A stretch of 64,000 nucleotides of DNA, taken from Brienomyrus brachyistius (taxonomy: Eukaryota; Chordata; Actinopteri; Osteoglossiformes; Mormyridae). The first letter of the stretch is position 1; each line of letters begins with the position of its first letter. Of the stretch, positions 1-11,855 are shown piece by piece. The translations under genes and the position numbers were made by a program. The stretch lies in assembly GCF_023856365.1 (NCBI RefSeq), contig NW_026042683.1, positions 57,817 through 121,816 on the forward strand, read 5' to 3'. The notes beneath the pieces are model-generated. The model was not told the origin of the DNA and did not search any database. It saw only the letters and a program-made list of their open reading frames with translations.

Positions 1-839
1 TCACGGGATTTTACGGAGCACCGGTGCTGAGTTTTGGTGTCAGTGTGTTTGGGGCGCATTTTTACTGGAAGTGCAAATGTTCAAGCCAGACTGGGGGCTG
101 AGGGAGGGGGAGAGGGGAGCCACAGAGATTATTTCTTCATGGCATGGGGGGGGAATAAGCGGCTTTAATGTTGTGGAAAGGCTGAGTTGCTGCAATCAGT
201 TCTTTGATGTCACACATGCTTACTTGTCTCCCTTGTGTACCATGCTGAATGGTTTGGGGCAAACGCACAGGGACTGATCGATTATATTAAACAGATGAAA
301 GAAACTGAATGAAAATTTCAAGTGTTCTTAAATTACGTTTTTCATTTAATTGTGTGTTCTGGATGTATTTTTGAGTATATACATGTACCTGTATATGTAC
401 CTGTATATATACCTGTGTCGTTAATAACGATGTGGATAATTAAGAAAGAGGAGTTTTGTTTCTTGCTCCCTGTCTTGTTACTTGGCTCACAAACATACAC
501 ACACATAGACACACACACAAACATACACAGACACACAAACACACACACACATAGACACACACACACACAAACACACATGCACACATGCACACACACACAC
601 TGCTACGGCTCTGTAAGAACACTACCATGCTCTTTTGTGTGAGTGGGGTGGGGGGTGTTAAATAAGATGAAAATGACAATGGCTGTACTTTTGTTATGTC
701 AGTTGTGTTTCTATAGTCATTGTATCATATTCCACAAGCTTTTTATTCTACAAGATGTACAAGCCAGTCAGTGTATTCAGTGGGGTGTTCAGGAGTCATT
801 AGGTTCTGAAAAATGTCTTGCATTTAAAACATATTGTAC
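1..839. other. intergenic, no gene seen
   Basis: Short open frames only, with no recognisable protein and no promoter or splice architecture. The only structure is the CA microsatellite listed separately. Confidence 0.6.
490..600. repeat. imperfect (CA)n microsatellite
   Basis: About 110 bases of CA dinucleotides interrupted by TAGA and AAA steps, giving His/Thr-rich reading on one strand and Cys/Val-rich reading on the other. These open frames are low-complexity artefacts. Confidence 0.9.
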
Positions 840-985
840 TTTTGAATACTTAAGTATTTTTAGATGCAAATACTCCAGTACTTTAACTGAAGTAAAAAAA
901 TTAACTGAAAAACTTTGAGTATTATTTGACGAGGAGTATCTATACTTAACTCAAGTAGTGAAGTTGTGTACTTTGTCCACCTCTG
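840..985. mobile_element. hAT-type MITE end (fragment)
   Basis: The stretch reads as the fish MITE family rich in AGTA/ACTT steps and ends in GTCCACCTCTG, the usual terminal inverted repeat of that hAT group (CAGAGGTGGAC on the other strand). I could not find the opposite end or a target duplication, so only one end is claimed. Confidence 0.45.
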
Positions 986-1759
986 TCCAAAAGTGACATA
1001 CAGCTGTAAGCTGTTTGGGTTTGTTTGTCTGCTGAGTGCTTCTCTGCAGTGCTGCAGATGTTTCCACTGGTTAGATGCAGCTCAGGAAGACTGACCCACT
1101 GACTGCACTGTGCTGGACTCACTTTGCAAAGAGTAAAAACCACACAGACAGAACAATATCTGCTTCTTGTAAGACCCTGTTTCCTCTCTACCTCACCCAG
1201 GTCACGCTTTCAAGTATTCAGCCTAAGTTATTTTATCCAAACAAGCCACCATTATTATTCATGCAGCTGGACATTTGACTGGAGCACATGATTGCTACAT
1301 ATCACTACTGTACATGGAACGGAATGTACAGTTTTCACAACAGAACTTTAGAAAAGCAAAATTCTCATCAGTCCACATCTCTAACCACCACACATCCTAG
1401 GGCTCCCATTTATAATGGTACATTTTTGTTTTATTCACATTCTTTTTCATCACACAGATAAACACCATCCATTAATCTTACAGCATGTATCCTGGTCAGG
1501 GTGATGGGGACGACACCACCTATATCGAGTGTGATTTAAGGCCAAGACCTTAAAAGGGAGAGTCAAGACTGAGGCTTGTTACAAGAGCAGTGGGGCACAA
1601 AACAACAAACAACATCATTATGAATGTAAAAGAAATGGATGTATATATAAATATAGGGTAATAATAGAAACAAAAAATAAGAATATATTACATACAGAGG
1701 AATATTATAGGAATATTAAAATTAACTTATACACAATCCTTAACTTATACACAATCCTA
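986..1759. other. intergenic, no gene seen
   Basis: No long open frame, RNA gene or repeat that I recognise. AT-rich around 1,600-1,740. Confidence 0.5.
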
Positions 1760-2345
1760 TTGCATGTAACATTATTGCTCATGTGCCAGATATTAGCCTC
1801 CCAAAGGAAGCTGCCACACAGGGCATAATGCACTGGCTCAATGCAACACTGCACATCAGTGAATAAGGAGGAACAATATTGCAGATCAGCAGCAGATAGA
1901 AACTGTATCAGAAGACAGTGAACAGGGGAAAAGTTCAATGAGCAGAGTGCAGATTATAAAGCCTGACTGCTGTGGGGCCCAATGACCTGCGGTACCGTTC
2001 TGTCACACGCCGGGTGTCTGAGTCTCTTACTGAAGGAGCTGCCCTTACGGGCCTCCATAGTCTGCTGGGGGGGTGAGAGGTGTCACATAAAATTGATGAC
2101 AGCCTTGTTATCAGCCTGCTCTCATCCATCTACTCTACAGTGCCAAGGGACGCTCCTCCCTGATGATGAGAGGAGTCTAAGCATGTGGACATTTGGGATA
2201 ATGTGAGTTCAGAACTGGATGGTCAGCTGTACGACTTCCAGTCTGTAGGCAGACTCATCACCTTCAGTTATGATGGCAAACACAGTAGTATCACCTGCAA
2301 AATTCAGGATCTTCACTGGAGCAGCAGTGATTTGTGTAGAAATTG
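1760..2345 (-). pseudogene. L2-like LINE reverse transcriptase fragment, decayed
   Basis: Reading the minus strand from about 2,340, the translation contains FAGDTTVFAII followed by DESAYRLEV. This corresponds to the FADDTT catalytic box and the following DESAYR-EV segment of L2-like LINE reverse transcriptases. The second catalytic Asp is changed (FAGD instead of FADD) and stop codons follow within about 30 codons. Further downstream the frame is lost, though short stretches typical of the LINE C-terminal half remain. This is a dead 5'-truncated copy. The exact subfamily is uncertain. Confidence 0.5.
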
Positions 2346-3640
2346 AAGAGAAGAGGGAGAGCACAGAGCCTGGAGGAGCTCAGTGGCTGAGGGTCAGCGT
2401 GTCTGATGTGTGCTGTAAGCATACAGATGTCCTGCATTTGTGGAACATTTTGTTTGTGCTGCTGTTTATATGTGTTGTTGACGCTGCAGTCAGTAATTTT
2501 CCACTAGCAGTCTCACCTCATTTTACAGGAAGACTGACCGACTGAGAGCAGGGTGTTTGTGTCTCTCTTCTCAGTGAGCGAAAACCACACAACCATCAGG
2601 TCCTCAGCTCAGGCCCACTGCTTCACTAGAAAAACCACAAAGGGTATTTTTATCTAAAAGTGGGGTGAGCAAGTGAGATGTTATTGACAGCATGAATTTT
2701 GTCTACTAACATTTTAAATTCAAACCTAAAAAGCAGTATGTCCAGGATGTCAGTAATTACATTTAGTCAGTATGAACAATTTGGGTGCAATAATATAGAA
2801 TAATGTAGAATTTTGCATAATTCAGTTAATACCAGTAAGATACCGATCATTAACACTATAAGGTCATGTTGCTGAATCTCATTGTTAAAGTTAAATGAAT
2901 CTACGCATTTTTATACACACAAGACTGTGCTTAGTTCATCTTTCAGTCAAAATCACACAGTGAGGCAAATCTGACCATCTTAATTGTTTTTTGCTTGTGT
3001 GGAATGGCATCCCATGCAGGCCTGTGCTCTGTGCTTCCTGGGACAGGTCCCACCCTCTCCAGACCCCGATGAGAATTAGTAGTCGCTGGATAAAAGATTG
3101 ACAAAAGATAAAAATACAAAAGTCATTCTTGCTGTCTAACCTCTGATTACTGCATGACATTTCTGATTTCTGATAACTGATAAGTAGAAAATATGTTTAG
3201 TCTCTTGCTTGGTGGTAAGAAAAAAGGAGAACCACAAAGAGCACAGTCATTTTCAAGGTTATTTCTCACTGGGTCAGTGGTGAAAGGCTGCGTCATTAAT
3301 ATAACGCCGGGCTCAGCACAGTGACTGCACCTGCGCTGCACTGTAGAACACAAGCCAGGCTGCAGACCATCAGCCCCTGGAAAGTTAAAACAGGACTCGT
3401 ATGTGTGTCATGTGGTGTTTAATAAAAATTTACAGGACAGAACATAGTGGATTCAGTTTCCTTTGCTCTTACACTCCCAGTCCAAAGTGTGGCCACGACT
3501 GCTGTCAATGCATCTGTCTCTTTTTTCACCTTAATTTTTCACCTGTGTTATTCACCTTAATATCAAAAGGCTCCAAAGCAGTACAGTAATGCAGAACAAA
3601 TATTGTAACTAACAACTAACAAGGAAGTGGGGAGGTAATG
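2346..3640. other. intergenic, no gene seen
   Basis: Only short open frames of no recognisable family. No convincing promoter or RNA gene. Confidence 0.45.
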
Positions 3641-3647
3641 GACAGAA

Positions 3648-4556
3648 GTGTTGGTTTTTGGTAACTCCACTCCTCTGACCTCCACTGTAATTTTAGGTTC
3701 CTTGGAACAATATTGTAAACCAGTCATCACACATCACACACATAAAGTCGACACCAACCTTAAGTTTGACACTCAGATAAGGTTAGTTGTCAAGTCAAGC
3801 TTTTTACAATTGAGGCAGTTGGCCAAAATAAAGCCAATTCTTTCTAGGCAGCACTTTGAGACAGTAATCCACTCTTTTGTCACTACTAGTTTGGACCACT
3901 GTAACGCCCTCTATGTTGGGGTTAGAGGCTCCACTATTGTTCACCTCCAGAAGGTTCAAAATGCTGCCGCACATGGAAATATGAGCATGTCTCCCCCATT
4001 TTAGCCTCACTCCACTGGCTGCCCGTACATTTTAGGATTCATTTTAAAATTCTGTTATTTGCTTTTAAAGCCCTCAGTGGTCTTGCTCCATCTGACCTCT
4101 GTGAGCTGCTTCACCCTTACACCCCACCCGCTCTCTCAGGTCAGCTGATCAGCGTTTCCTGACGGTTCCTAAGACTCAGCGTGAGCTTAGAGGGGATCGA
4201 GCCTTTGCAGTCGCAGCTCCTAAAATGTGGAATGACTTGCCTTTTCACATTAGAGAGGAATCCCCTCTGTCCGTTTTTAAATCTCTTCTAATCTCTTCTC
4301 CTTCACCTTTGACACATTGTGAGATGTTAATTTTAATAGTAAATCTTATTTTAATCTTAGCCTTTTCTTTATTAATTAATTGATTTTTTAAATTTTTATT
4401 AATGGCCTTTTACTCACATTGAATGTTTTGGTTTTTATTAAATTTCTTTTACTTCGTTTTTAAGTGTGTGAATGTTTTTATTTATTCCTTTGTGCAGCAC
4501 TTTGGTCCATAAGGTTGTTTAAAGTGCTTTTCAAATAAAGAGCTGGATTGGATTAC
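3648..4556 (+). pseudogene. L2-like LINE, C-terminal part and 3' tail
   Basis: The open frame at 3,648-4,004 contains DHCNALYVG and LQKVQNAAA, the signature C-terminal region of fish L2-type LINE ORF2. After a break at about 3,970 the next frame reads LHWLPVHFRIHFKILLFAFK and LSGLAPSDL, the adjoining conserved block. The copy ends near 4,556 with CACTTTGG, an AATAAA signal and a GATTGGATT-type tail, as L2 elements do. The catalytic part of the reverse transcriptase is missing (5' truncation) and the frame is broken, so it cannot move on its own. Confidence 0.7.
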
Positions 4557-5023
4557 ATTGGAAGATGGCTCAACAAATCTCTTTCACAGAATGTAAAATT
4601 CGACAGAGGGCGCAAGGTGACATTCTGTCAGGGGCCCAGAATTTTTAGCTACACCTCTGTGTTACTGTGTTTTTTTTGTTCTAGCCATCAATAACTCTGG
4701 AGTTGCTATATCGCCACATGGTGGTGAAAAGATCAGACAAAAATATGTACACATGTTACCAACAGTTTGAAATTGAAGTGCAGAGTTAACAGGTTTAATT
4801 AATCGTCCCCACGGATGCCAGTCATGAAATTTGAGAATTGCAAATTAAAACACAGGAAAAAAATCAGGAACACTACAAGATAAAATATTTAGCAAACACT
4901 CAATGTGCATCCAGGGTGACAAGGGACAACTGGAGGATGATATGACAATCTGACAGTGACATTCACAGCACTTTATATGTTGCCAAAACAGAAAAGGGGA
5001 TTAAAATCAAGAATCAGAAATCA
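4557..5023. other. intergenic, no gene seen
   Basis: AT-rich sequence between the LINE tail and the SINE. Nothing recognisable. Confidence 0.5.
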
Positions 5024-5036
5024 TGTATGAGGGTGG

Positions 5037-5313
5037 GGCTGCTTGGTGGTGGTGCAGTGATTAGCACTGTTACCTCCCACCACTGGGACTCAGGTTCGAG
5101 TCTCCGCCTGGGTCACATGTGTGGGGAGTTTGCATGTTCTCTCTTGCTAAATTGGCCGTAGGAGTGCATGTGTGTGTGAATGGTGTGTGAATGTGCCTTG
5201 CAATGAGCTGCCCCCCCGTCCTGGGTTGTTCCCTGCCTCGTGCACAGATCCTGCCAGGATAGGCTCTGGACCCCCCGCGACCCAGTAGCATAAGCGGTTT
5301 AGACAATGGATGG
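5037..5313 (+). mobile_element. tRNA-headed SINE with perfect 13-bp target duplication
   Basis: The element starts with a tRNA-like head with a pol III A box (GGTGCAGTGATTAGC region) and a B box (GGTTCGAGTCTCC at about 5,094). Its body contains GTTTGCATGTTCTC and it ends in AATGGATGG. The 13-bp sequence ATGTATGAGGGTG occurs immediately before it (5,024-5,036) and overlapping its end (5,314-5,326), a perfect target-site duplication. The body is shorter than the copy at 46.6 kb, lacking part of the middle. The same family occurs at 17.1, 46.6 and 56.2 kb (plus) and 45.7 and 55.3 kb (minus). Confidence 0.85.
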
Positions 5314-5326
5314 ATGTATGAGGGTG

Positions 5327-6189
5327 AGTCACAATGACGACAGCTGCTCTGTTGACTTGGTCCCAGGAGTCGTCAGCGTTGGTCTGCCGGGGCCCCCGTC
5401 CTGTCTGTGGAAGCACCCGTCTTGTTGGCTGTTCTCTCTGCCTGGGCCCCCTCTCCTGCTGCCTCACGTTTGGGTTGAAGTGGCTCCCAGTGCTTCTGTA
5501 AAGCTCTTTGTGTATCTTAGAAAAGGGCTGTATAAATGTAACATTCATTCATTTATTCAAGGTCCCAGCCAGAAGAGTGCAGTACTACACTGTCCCCCAC
5601 AGCCTGAATCAGCTGGATGTTATAGGATTAAGACACTTCCTGCATTAGGCCATTTACCCTCAGTGTATTTCCATACCCTGACAGGATGGATGACAATACT
5701 ATGGCCCTAATTTTCAATACACAGTTTTCACAGGAGTCTCACCCTCATCCACATTCTCTGCATTCCTTATCTCATGCTTCTTTGCCACCCGCATCTCCTC
5801 TGCCTGCTTTGTCTCATTTTCCCACAATTGAAACACCGTCCAATTTGTCTCTGTTTTAGTTCTACCACATTAGTCCCTGAGCAACCAGTCTGATCCCGTT
5901 CCTCTAATTTCAGACGCATCTGGCTTATCTGATTGGGACTGAAGCTGCTGTTACTAGGAAAACCACATTCGTCCCACTGGGGCAGGTCTGACACCGCGTC
6001 CTTCCCATATGTCTCCCATAATTGTTGTACAGAATTTCAGCTGGAGTTCTTTCCCAGAAGCAAGTAATTTCACTTTAGCACCTGTCAGTAAAAGTCAAGT
6101 AGGTCTTTAATGTTATTTTTAACTTTACACAGTTGAGTATAGTACAGTTACAAAGAAACTGTTTCCCTCGGACCAAGGTGCTACTTAAA
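5327..6189. other. intergenic, no gene seen
   Basis: A plus-strand open frame crosses 5,306-5,710, but it begins in the SINE tail and resembles nothing I know. The rest is short frames only. Confidence 0.45.
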
Positions 6190-6690
6190 TTAACAGAAGA
6201 CTAACACATACCAACCTAGCAACATACTGTATGGTGCATAATGAGCAAAAACTGTGCAAACATTGCAGGACAGTGCAAAAAGAGAGGACAACTGACACCA
6301 ACGAGCACAAACAGCACAGTAAACCCAGTACTGAGAAGGCGCAGTTTGGTTGTCCAATGAGGTAGCAATAAAATAAATAAAAGTAACTGTAAACATGGCG
6401 ACAATAAGATAAAAAATAGTAGTTAAATAATAAAGTGTGTTAATGAGTGTATGTGTGTGTGGTATCAGATTAGTCCCTGAGAGTTCAGTAGTCTGACGGC
6501 ATGGGGGATAAAGCTGTTTGAGTCTGGCTGTAAAGGCCCGAATGCTCCGGGACCTATTTCCAGAAGGCAGGAGGGTGAAACGATAATGTGAGGGGTGGGT
6601 GGGGTCATCCACAATGGTGGTGGCTTTGCGGATGCAGTGTGTGGTGTGAATATCTGTGATGGAGGGGAGAGATATGTTAGGGTTATCTTC
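6190..6690 (-). pseudogene. L2-like LINE 3' region, minus strand
   Basis: The minus-strand translation contains LPSGNRSRSIRAFTARL and, in another frame, SFIPHAVRLLNSQG. Both are typical of the extreme C-terminus of fish L2-like ORF2 (PSG-RYRSIRARTAR, PQAVRLLN). The two halves are in different frames, so there is at least one frameshift. The piece at 7.58-8.05 kb is an upstream part of the same kind of element on the same strand, and the two are separated by about 0.9 kb of other sequence. Confidence 0.55.
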
Positions 6691-6820
6691 TTCTGAAGAT
6701 GCGCTGGAAACAAACCAGTCTCTGAACACAGAACAACGCAGACAGCTGTGATGACGTTTTACTTGCTGCAAGGTGTAGGGAATCCACTTGCAGAGTCTCC
6801 GCAGTTTCAGCAAATGATGG

Positions 6821-6926
6821 TTTATTGAACAGCAAAATAATACAATGTAATACAGTGTAGAGACACACCGGGTACTGAAAGGCAGCTCAGATACAAATTG
6901 AAGACAGTTCTTCACCCCCCTTTATA
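6821..6926 (-). promoter_or_regulatory. TATA box and nearby polyA signal, possible LTR, minus strand
   Basis: On the minus strand a strong TATA box (GGGTATAAAGGGG, TATAAA at 6,926-6,921) is followed about 95 bases downstream by AATAAA (6,826-6,821). A TATA box closely followed by a polyA signal is the arrangement of a retroelement long terminal repeat. The pair lies in the 0.9-kb sequence separating two LINE pieces. I could not define TG...CA ends or a target duplication, so the LTR reading is only a suggestion. Confidence 0.3.
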
Positions 6927-7579
6927 CCCAAAAAGGCCCTCCCCACCAAGGTGTTGTGTGTAGGTGTTGTGAGTGAATTTACATATAAAGAGTGACCCCC
7001 TGGAGTGTGAGGATCCTGAGACAGGGACGGGACAGGACAGGGTGGAGACTTTATGATCATTGTAATTCAATTCTTATCACCTTATCTTATCCTTATCACC
7101 ATAGTGGTGCCAACTGGAACCCCCATTCTCTCCCTGGCTTCCCCCATGATCATAAATTCCTAACATTGTCTGCATTCAAATGATCAACCAAGAACCTTGG
7201 GACATTTTTACCACTTTTCCTTACAAAGGGAAGCCCGGTCCTGACCTCGAGGTGTCAGCCTCTCAGTCGAACTCAGCCAACTTCGAAAGAGTAACTCCCC
7301 TCGCAGTGTCTTTTATTGAGGTACACAAACAGGATATGCAACTGACATTGAACATTGTTTGTCACCATATATGGGGTGGAAATATTCAAGCGACAGTTCT
7401 TGAGACGTGTTATTGCTCAATTAAGATCAAGCTGCGGCAGGGTGTTGTTTCTAAGCGTCTAGCAAAATGATGATAAAAAAAGTACATATTTCTCTAACAC
7501 GATACTCCCAATGATTTTCTCACCTGTCATCACTATCTGTTGTAGGGACTTGTGATCTGAGGCGACACAGTTCTCAAAG

Positions 7580-8050
7580 CAGACCGTGATGCAGCTGCTC
7601 AGGGTGCTTTCAACAGTTCCCCAATAGAGTGTGAGAATGGGAGATGGGCTTTTCTGAGCTTCCGTGGAGAGTAGAGGTGCTGCTGTGCTTTCCTTACTAT
7701 GGAGCTGATGTTGAAGGACCTGGTGAGATTCTCCGCCAGATGGACAACAAGGAATCTGGTACTCTCTACGATCTCCACAGATGAGCCATCGATGTGCAGC
7801 AGAGAGTGGTCACTCTGTGTTTTGTGTTCTTCTAACGTCAACAACCATCTCTTTGGTCAACATTCAGAGACAGGTTGTTGGCTCTGCAGCAGTCCGATAG
7901 TCATCACACTTCCTCTTTGTATGCTGAGTCACCGTTTTTATTGATGAGACCCACAACAGTCTTGTCATCTGCCTGATGTTGATGATGGAATTCGAAATGT
8001 GCATTGCTGCTCAGTTGTGAGTCATCGGAGTTAACAGCAGTGGGCTGAGC
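7580..8050 (-). pseudogene. L2-like LINE reverse transcriptase fragment, minus strand
   Basis: The minus strand encodes ADDKTVVGLI and GDSAYKEEV (near 7,905-7,985), then, in another frame, SSVEIVESTRFLVVHLAEN and SSIVRKAQQHLYSPRKLRKA (7,600-7,845). These match, in order, the ADD catalytic box and the following conserved region of fish L2-like LINEs. The frame is broken between the two blocks. It is a decayed 5'-truncated copy. Confidence 0.65.
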
Positions 8051-8079
8051 ATAAAGTCCTGGGTTCCTGCTACAGCGTC

Positions 8080-8600
8080 TGAGCAGTTGCCTTCGTCGCC
8101 CATAGCTCCTGCGCAGCCCGAGCAGCCGCCTCCCGCTGCCCCCTGCGGCCCCAGAGCCCGAGCAGCCGCCGCCTGCTTTGCCCGTAGCTCCTGAGCAGCC
8201 GCCTCCGCTGCCCCCTGCGGCCCCAGAGCCCACGCCCGAGGCGCTCCCTCCGCCTCAAATGACTGTGCCCCCCTGGGGCTCTTGTTCCTGGCCCCACTCC
8301 TGTCCCTGACCCAGCTCCAGACTTTCCTGCCCTAGTCCCCGAGGAGGTCCCGGACAGTCTGACCACCGTGTGTGCCACGCCCCCTGATTATCCACGTGTG
8401 CTTCCCTGATCGTACCCAGCTGTGTCCGATTATTTTCAATCAGTCCTGTCTATTTGAGTTCATGTCTTACTAGAGTTCAGTGTCCGTCATTGAAGTCCGT
8501 CTGCGTGAGATGTTTCCTGCACCCCGTGTTCCTAATAAATCCCCGTATCCTGCCTGCCTTGCCTGTTTCCTGCCGTCCGCCGCTCCCGTTAAATGGCGAT
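8080..8600 (+). mobile_element. Pro/Ala-rich retroelement-like tail (copy 1)
   Basis: GC-rich sequence encoding repeated PEQPPPLPPAAPEP-like motifs is followed by GCCACGCCCCCTGATTA and CACGTGTGCTTCCCTGATCG, a T-rich stretch, AATAAA (about 8,535) and GGCGATCGTGACA. The same series of motifs occurs at 28.63-29.86 kb, so this is a repeat rather than a host gene. Two copies ending in similar non-coding tails suggest the 3' part of a retroelement. Which class it belongs to I cannot tell. Confidence 0.45.
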
Positions 8601-9003
8601 CGTGACACAAGGCACACGCACATCAAGTACCAATGCAGCAAATACAGATGAACAATTTAGGAGGAATACTAGTCAAAGGAAGGAAGAAAAGCAGCCACCC
8701 TATCTCATGGTCACGGACACAAACATCAGGGAGTGTTATGAAGAAGACATCACACTTAACACCATTGGTTTTATGCAGTGAATTACACCAGAGAGAGTTT
8801 TTACATTCTAGCTGTGTTACGTAACATTCCTCAGCCTTCAGGTTTTTTCCACACAATGCACGACATGCAGGGGTGCCAAACAAAACAGCGGAACTGCAGT
8901 GTAGCCAATTATTTGTTTCAGTAGTTTTAAGAAAACTAGAACATAAAATGTTTGTTTTACTTAGTCCACAAAAGAGTTTTTACCTATCTTAGTGTATTTT
9001 ACA
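8601..9003. other. intergenic, no gene seen
   Basis: Overlapping short open frames on both strands, none recognisable. Confidence 0.5.
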
Positions 9004-9222
9004 TCACATACACTCTCGGTCCGTTGTGGAGTCCATCCCACTGTAGTTGGAGAATGCTGCCATCAGTCGCTTGGTGTAGCACTCGCAGGATTTACCAGGC
9101 TCCTGTTTAAACTGATGCATCATGCCCCAGTCCATGCGCAGGAGGACCAGTCTCTGAAGGGCTGTCGCATGGTGAGGCCTGTTCTGCCTGGGGTCCAGCA
9201 GGTCACTGGCAATGTCCTTCAA
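9004..9222 (-). pseudogene. short gag-capsid-like ORF remnant (tentative)
   Basis: A 72-codon open frame ending near a LINE. Its composition and spacing (a Gln/Lys-rich helix, an acidic-Pro-Gly turn, a Tyr-x-x-Arg-Leu segment, then an aromatic-rich helix) recall the capsid domain of gag proteins of LTR retroelements. No matching pol or LTR is seen next to it and the frame is short. The likeness could be chance. Confidence 0.2.
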
Positions 9223-9239
9223 CTCACAGTGGGCTTGCG

Positions 9240-10215
9240 TTCATAGTGGGGTACCGCAGGGTTCGATTTTAGGACCACTATTGTTCCTAATTTACATAAA
9301 TGATATGGATACCAATATATACAGTAAACTGGTGAAATTTGCAGATGACACCAAGGTGGGTGGTGTAGCAGATACTGAATTAGTGGCTCAGCAGCTACAG
9401 CGGGATCTTGATTTAATTAGTGACTGGGCCGATACCTGGCAGATGAAATTTAACGTCGATAAATATAAGGTACTCCATCTAGGGAGCAGAAATATAAAGT
9501 ACAGGTATTTCATGGGTGTCACTGAAATAAAGGTAGCTGATCATGAGAAAGACCTTGGTGTGTATGTTGATGCTTCCATGGTCCCATTCTCGCCAGTGTG
9601 GGGAAGCAATAAAAAAGGCCAATAGGATGTTGGGGTATATCTCCAGGTGTGTGGAGTTTAAGTCAAGGGAGGTAATGCTAAGATTATACAATTCCTTGGT
9701 GAGACCTCACCTAGAATATTGTGTGCAGGTTTGGTCACCATATCTTAAAAAGGACATTGTGGCCTTAGAAAAGGTGCAGCGTAGGGCCACAAAAATGATT
9801 CCTGGTCTTAGAGGAATGTCATACGAGGAACGGTTACTTGAGCTAAATCTGTTCAGTCTCAAGCAAAGGAGATTGAGGGGGGACATGATCCAGGTATATA
9901 AGATTCTAACAGGTTTGGATGCTGTTCAACCAAATAGTTACTTCAGCATTAGTTTAAATACACGAACTCGTGGCCATAGGTGGAAATTAGCGGGAGAACA
10001 TTTCAAGCTGGATTTAAGGAAGCACTTCTTACGCAGCGTGTAGAGTATGGAATAGTCTTCCTGATAATGTAGTGCAAGCTGAATCCTTGGGTTCCTTTAA
10101 ATCAGAGCTAGATAAGATTTTAACGACTCTGAGCTATTAGTTTAGTTCTCCCCAAGCGAGCTTGATGGGCCGAATGGCCTCGTCTCGTTTGTATAGTTCT
10201 TATGTTCTTATGTTC
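9240..10215 (+). pseudogene. CR1/Rex1-like LINE, reverse transcriptase C-terminal half and 3' tail
   Basis: The translation starts at SGVPQGSILGPLLFLIYIND (RT block with GVPQGS), continues with KFADDTK (catalytic box, both Asp present) and DLGVYVD. It shifts frame near 9,580-9,600 and goes on with KKANRMLGYISR, RPHLEYCVQVWSPYLKKDI, LEKVQRRATKMIPGL and NLFSLKQRRLRGDMIQVYKI. A second frameshift near 10,035 leads to VWNSLPDNVV, and the stop is at 10,138-10,140. The 3' end reads GATGGGCCGAATGGCC followed by repeats of TTCTTATG, the short-repeat tail typical of CR1-group LINEs. It is 5'-truncated: endonuclease and N-terminal RT are missing. Related minus-strand pieces lie at 17.36 and 22.28 kb. 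Confidence 0.8.
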
Positions 10216-11640
10216 AACTCCTTCATCTACAGTGTCAGATGAGCAAACCTTATCTCCCCCTTGAGGATTTGGACATACCAACATAGGGGCAAGAATTTCT
10301 GCTACCTCGTCCTGCTGCCTGAGTGTTTCGCCACGGCACTTCTTCACCGAGAAGGAGGTAGAGTCGGGTGCTGAATGGTTATGATCCTCGTCTGCAGGGG
10401 GAGAGGGGAAGGGGCAGGGGAACCACTGGCTACTCCTCCCTCGGTGGCATAAGGAGGAAGCTGCTGTTTGGGCAGCAATGCTTGGGCAGGAGCCACACAG
10501 TTTATTTCTGGGTATCTAATTAGCGGACACCATTAGGTCCCTTCAGGGGCTCCACAGACAAACTCATTGACAAAATAGAATTGTCACAGAAAAATTCTTT
10601 GTCACATGCTCAGTCGACATGGACTGTGTGCTATTTACATATTTTTGGCACAAACGAAATCTCATATGCATATCGATGTATCTTTCGCACAAGTGGACCT
10701 CCATCACTTTAAAGAGGGTAAACTCTGATCAGGAAATTTACGACGTCAGAATAAACGGATTTTTTAACAGAAGTAACTGACATGCCCTAATAAGGAAATG
10801 CATACAATCAGAATACAATATCTGTGGTTTTTAACAGTGGTAACAATCTGATAATGAAAGGAATCAGATCAACATTTCTATAGCATGTAACAGAGCTTGC
10901 TCCCCTCCAGAACTCATTGTTCCAGTAGTTATCTGAAATCATCTGCAGGAGCTATTCTAGGAGCTATTCTTTTATTTGTATATTAAGCATAATTATTCAT
11001 GAATATTATTGATTATGTTTATTTGTTTAATGTTTTTATTTATTCGTATTTATTGTTTATAATATAATGTTATATAGTATTGCAACACTTGAAACGAGAG
11101 GTACTTGCCTGCCTTAGTGATATTTACTATTGTCTAAGTGTATTCCCACCTGTAGGAGGCAGCAATGGTTGTTATTAAAGGTGCTGAGATTACGCGGCTC
11201 AGGGCTGAAGGTGCAAAGTGAAACAGTCATTGACCGTATTTGCCATGTGTGATGGTGTCTGCATATCGGCCCTTTTGCGCCAAACAAACCAGTTCAAAGT
11301 ACTGTGTGTTAAAATATCATATGAATAAATCCTCTCAAGAACTAAACTCAATATCGTATCCTCATCATTCAACGCGTCTGACTTTTGCACCTCTTACCAC
11401 AAGGCAGTGGATTACATGGGGAAATTACAAACAAGGAGAATTTAATCTGTTTTTCCTCTACATTGTCGTTATTCAGAATATTACAGACTATGAACAAAAA
11501 CGGACAATGTAAGAAAATAAAAAAATGTGTATGACAGAAAGCTAGAGTATTTTTGCAATGGTGAGCACTAGCTGGTTTATGTACTAGCTCACACTCAAGA
11601 AACAGCATAAATGCTACTCATACACAGTTGGGGGGCAGGG
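10216..11640. other. intergenic, no gene seen
   Basis: No recognisable coding or RNA gene. A GC-rich island around 10,350-10,500 and an AT-rich stretch at 10,970-11,080 are the only compositional features. Confidence 0.45.
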
Positions 11641-11855
11641 GTCAGTCCTTGTGCCTGTAATGAGGTCACCAGTTGAAACTAACCCAGCCTCAGCACGTCT
11701 GTGGGTCCTTGAGCAAGGCCCTTAACCCCCAGCTCCCTGGGCGCCCCAACAGGTAGCTGCACTTCGCGGACAACTTACTCCACAAAGAGTAAGTTGAGGG
11801 AGACATAAAAAACACAATTTCCCCACGGGGATTAATAAAGTCCATCCATCTATGG
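11641..11855 (+). mobile_element. SINE-like element, degenerate
   Basis: Contains GTCCTTGAGCAAGGCCCTTAA and CCAGCTCCCTGGGCGCC, a block common in tRNA-derived fish SINEs, then CCCCACGGGGATTAATAAAG and a short CCATCCATC end. The pol III boxes are degenerate and I found no target duplication. Confidence 0.45.

Noticed and set aside
322..679. Thr/His-rich and Cys/Val-rich ORFs
   Set aside because: Produced by the CA microsatellite.
6190..6915. 241-codon minus-strand ORF as a membrane protein gene
   Set aside because: Part of it is L2-like ORF2 C-terminus out of frame with its continuation. The hydrophobic rest is AT-rich 3' sequence.
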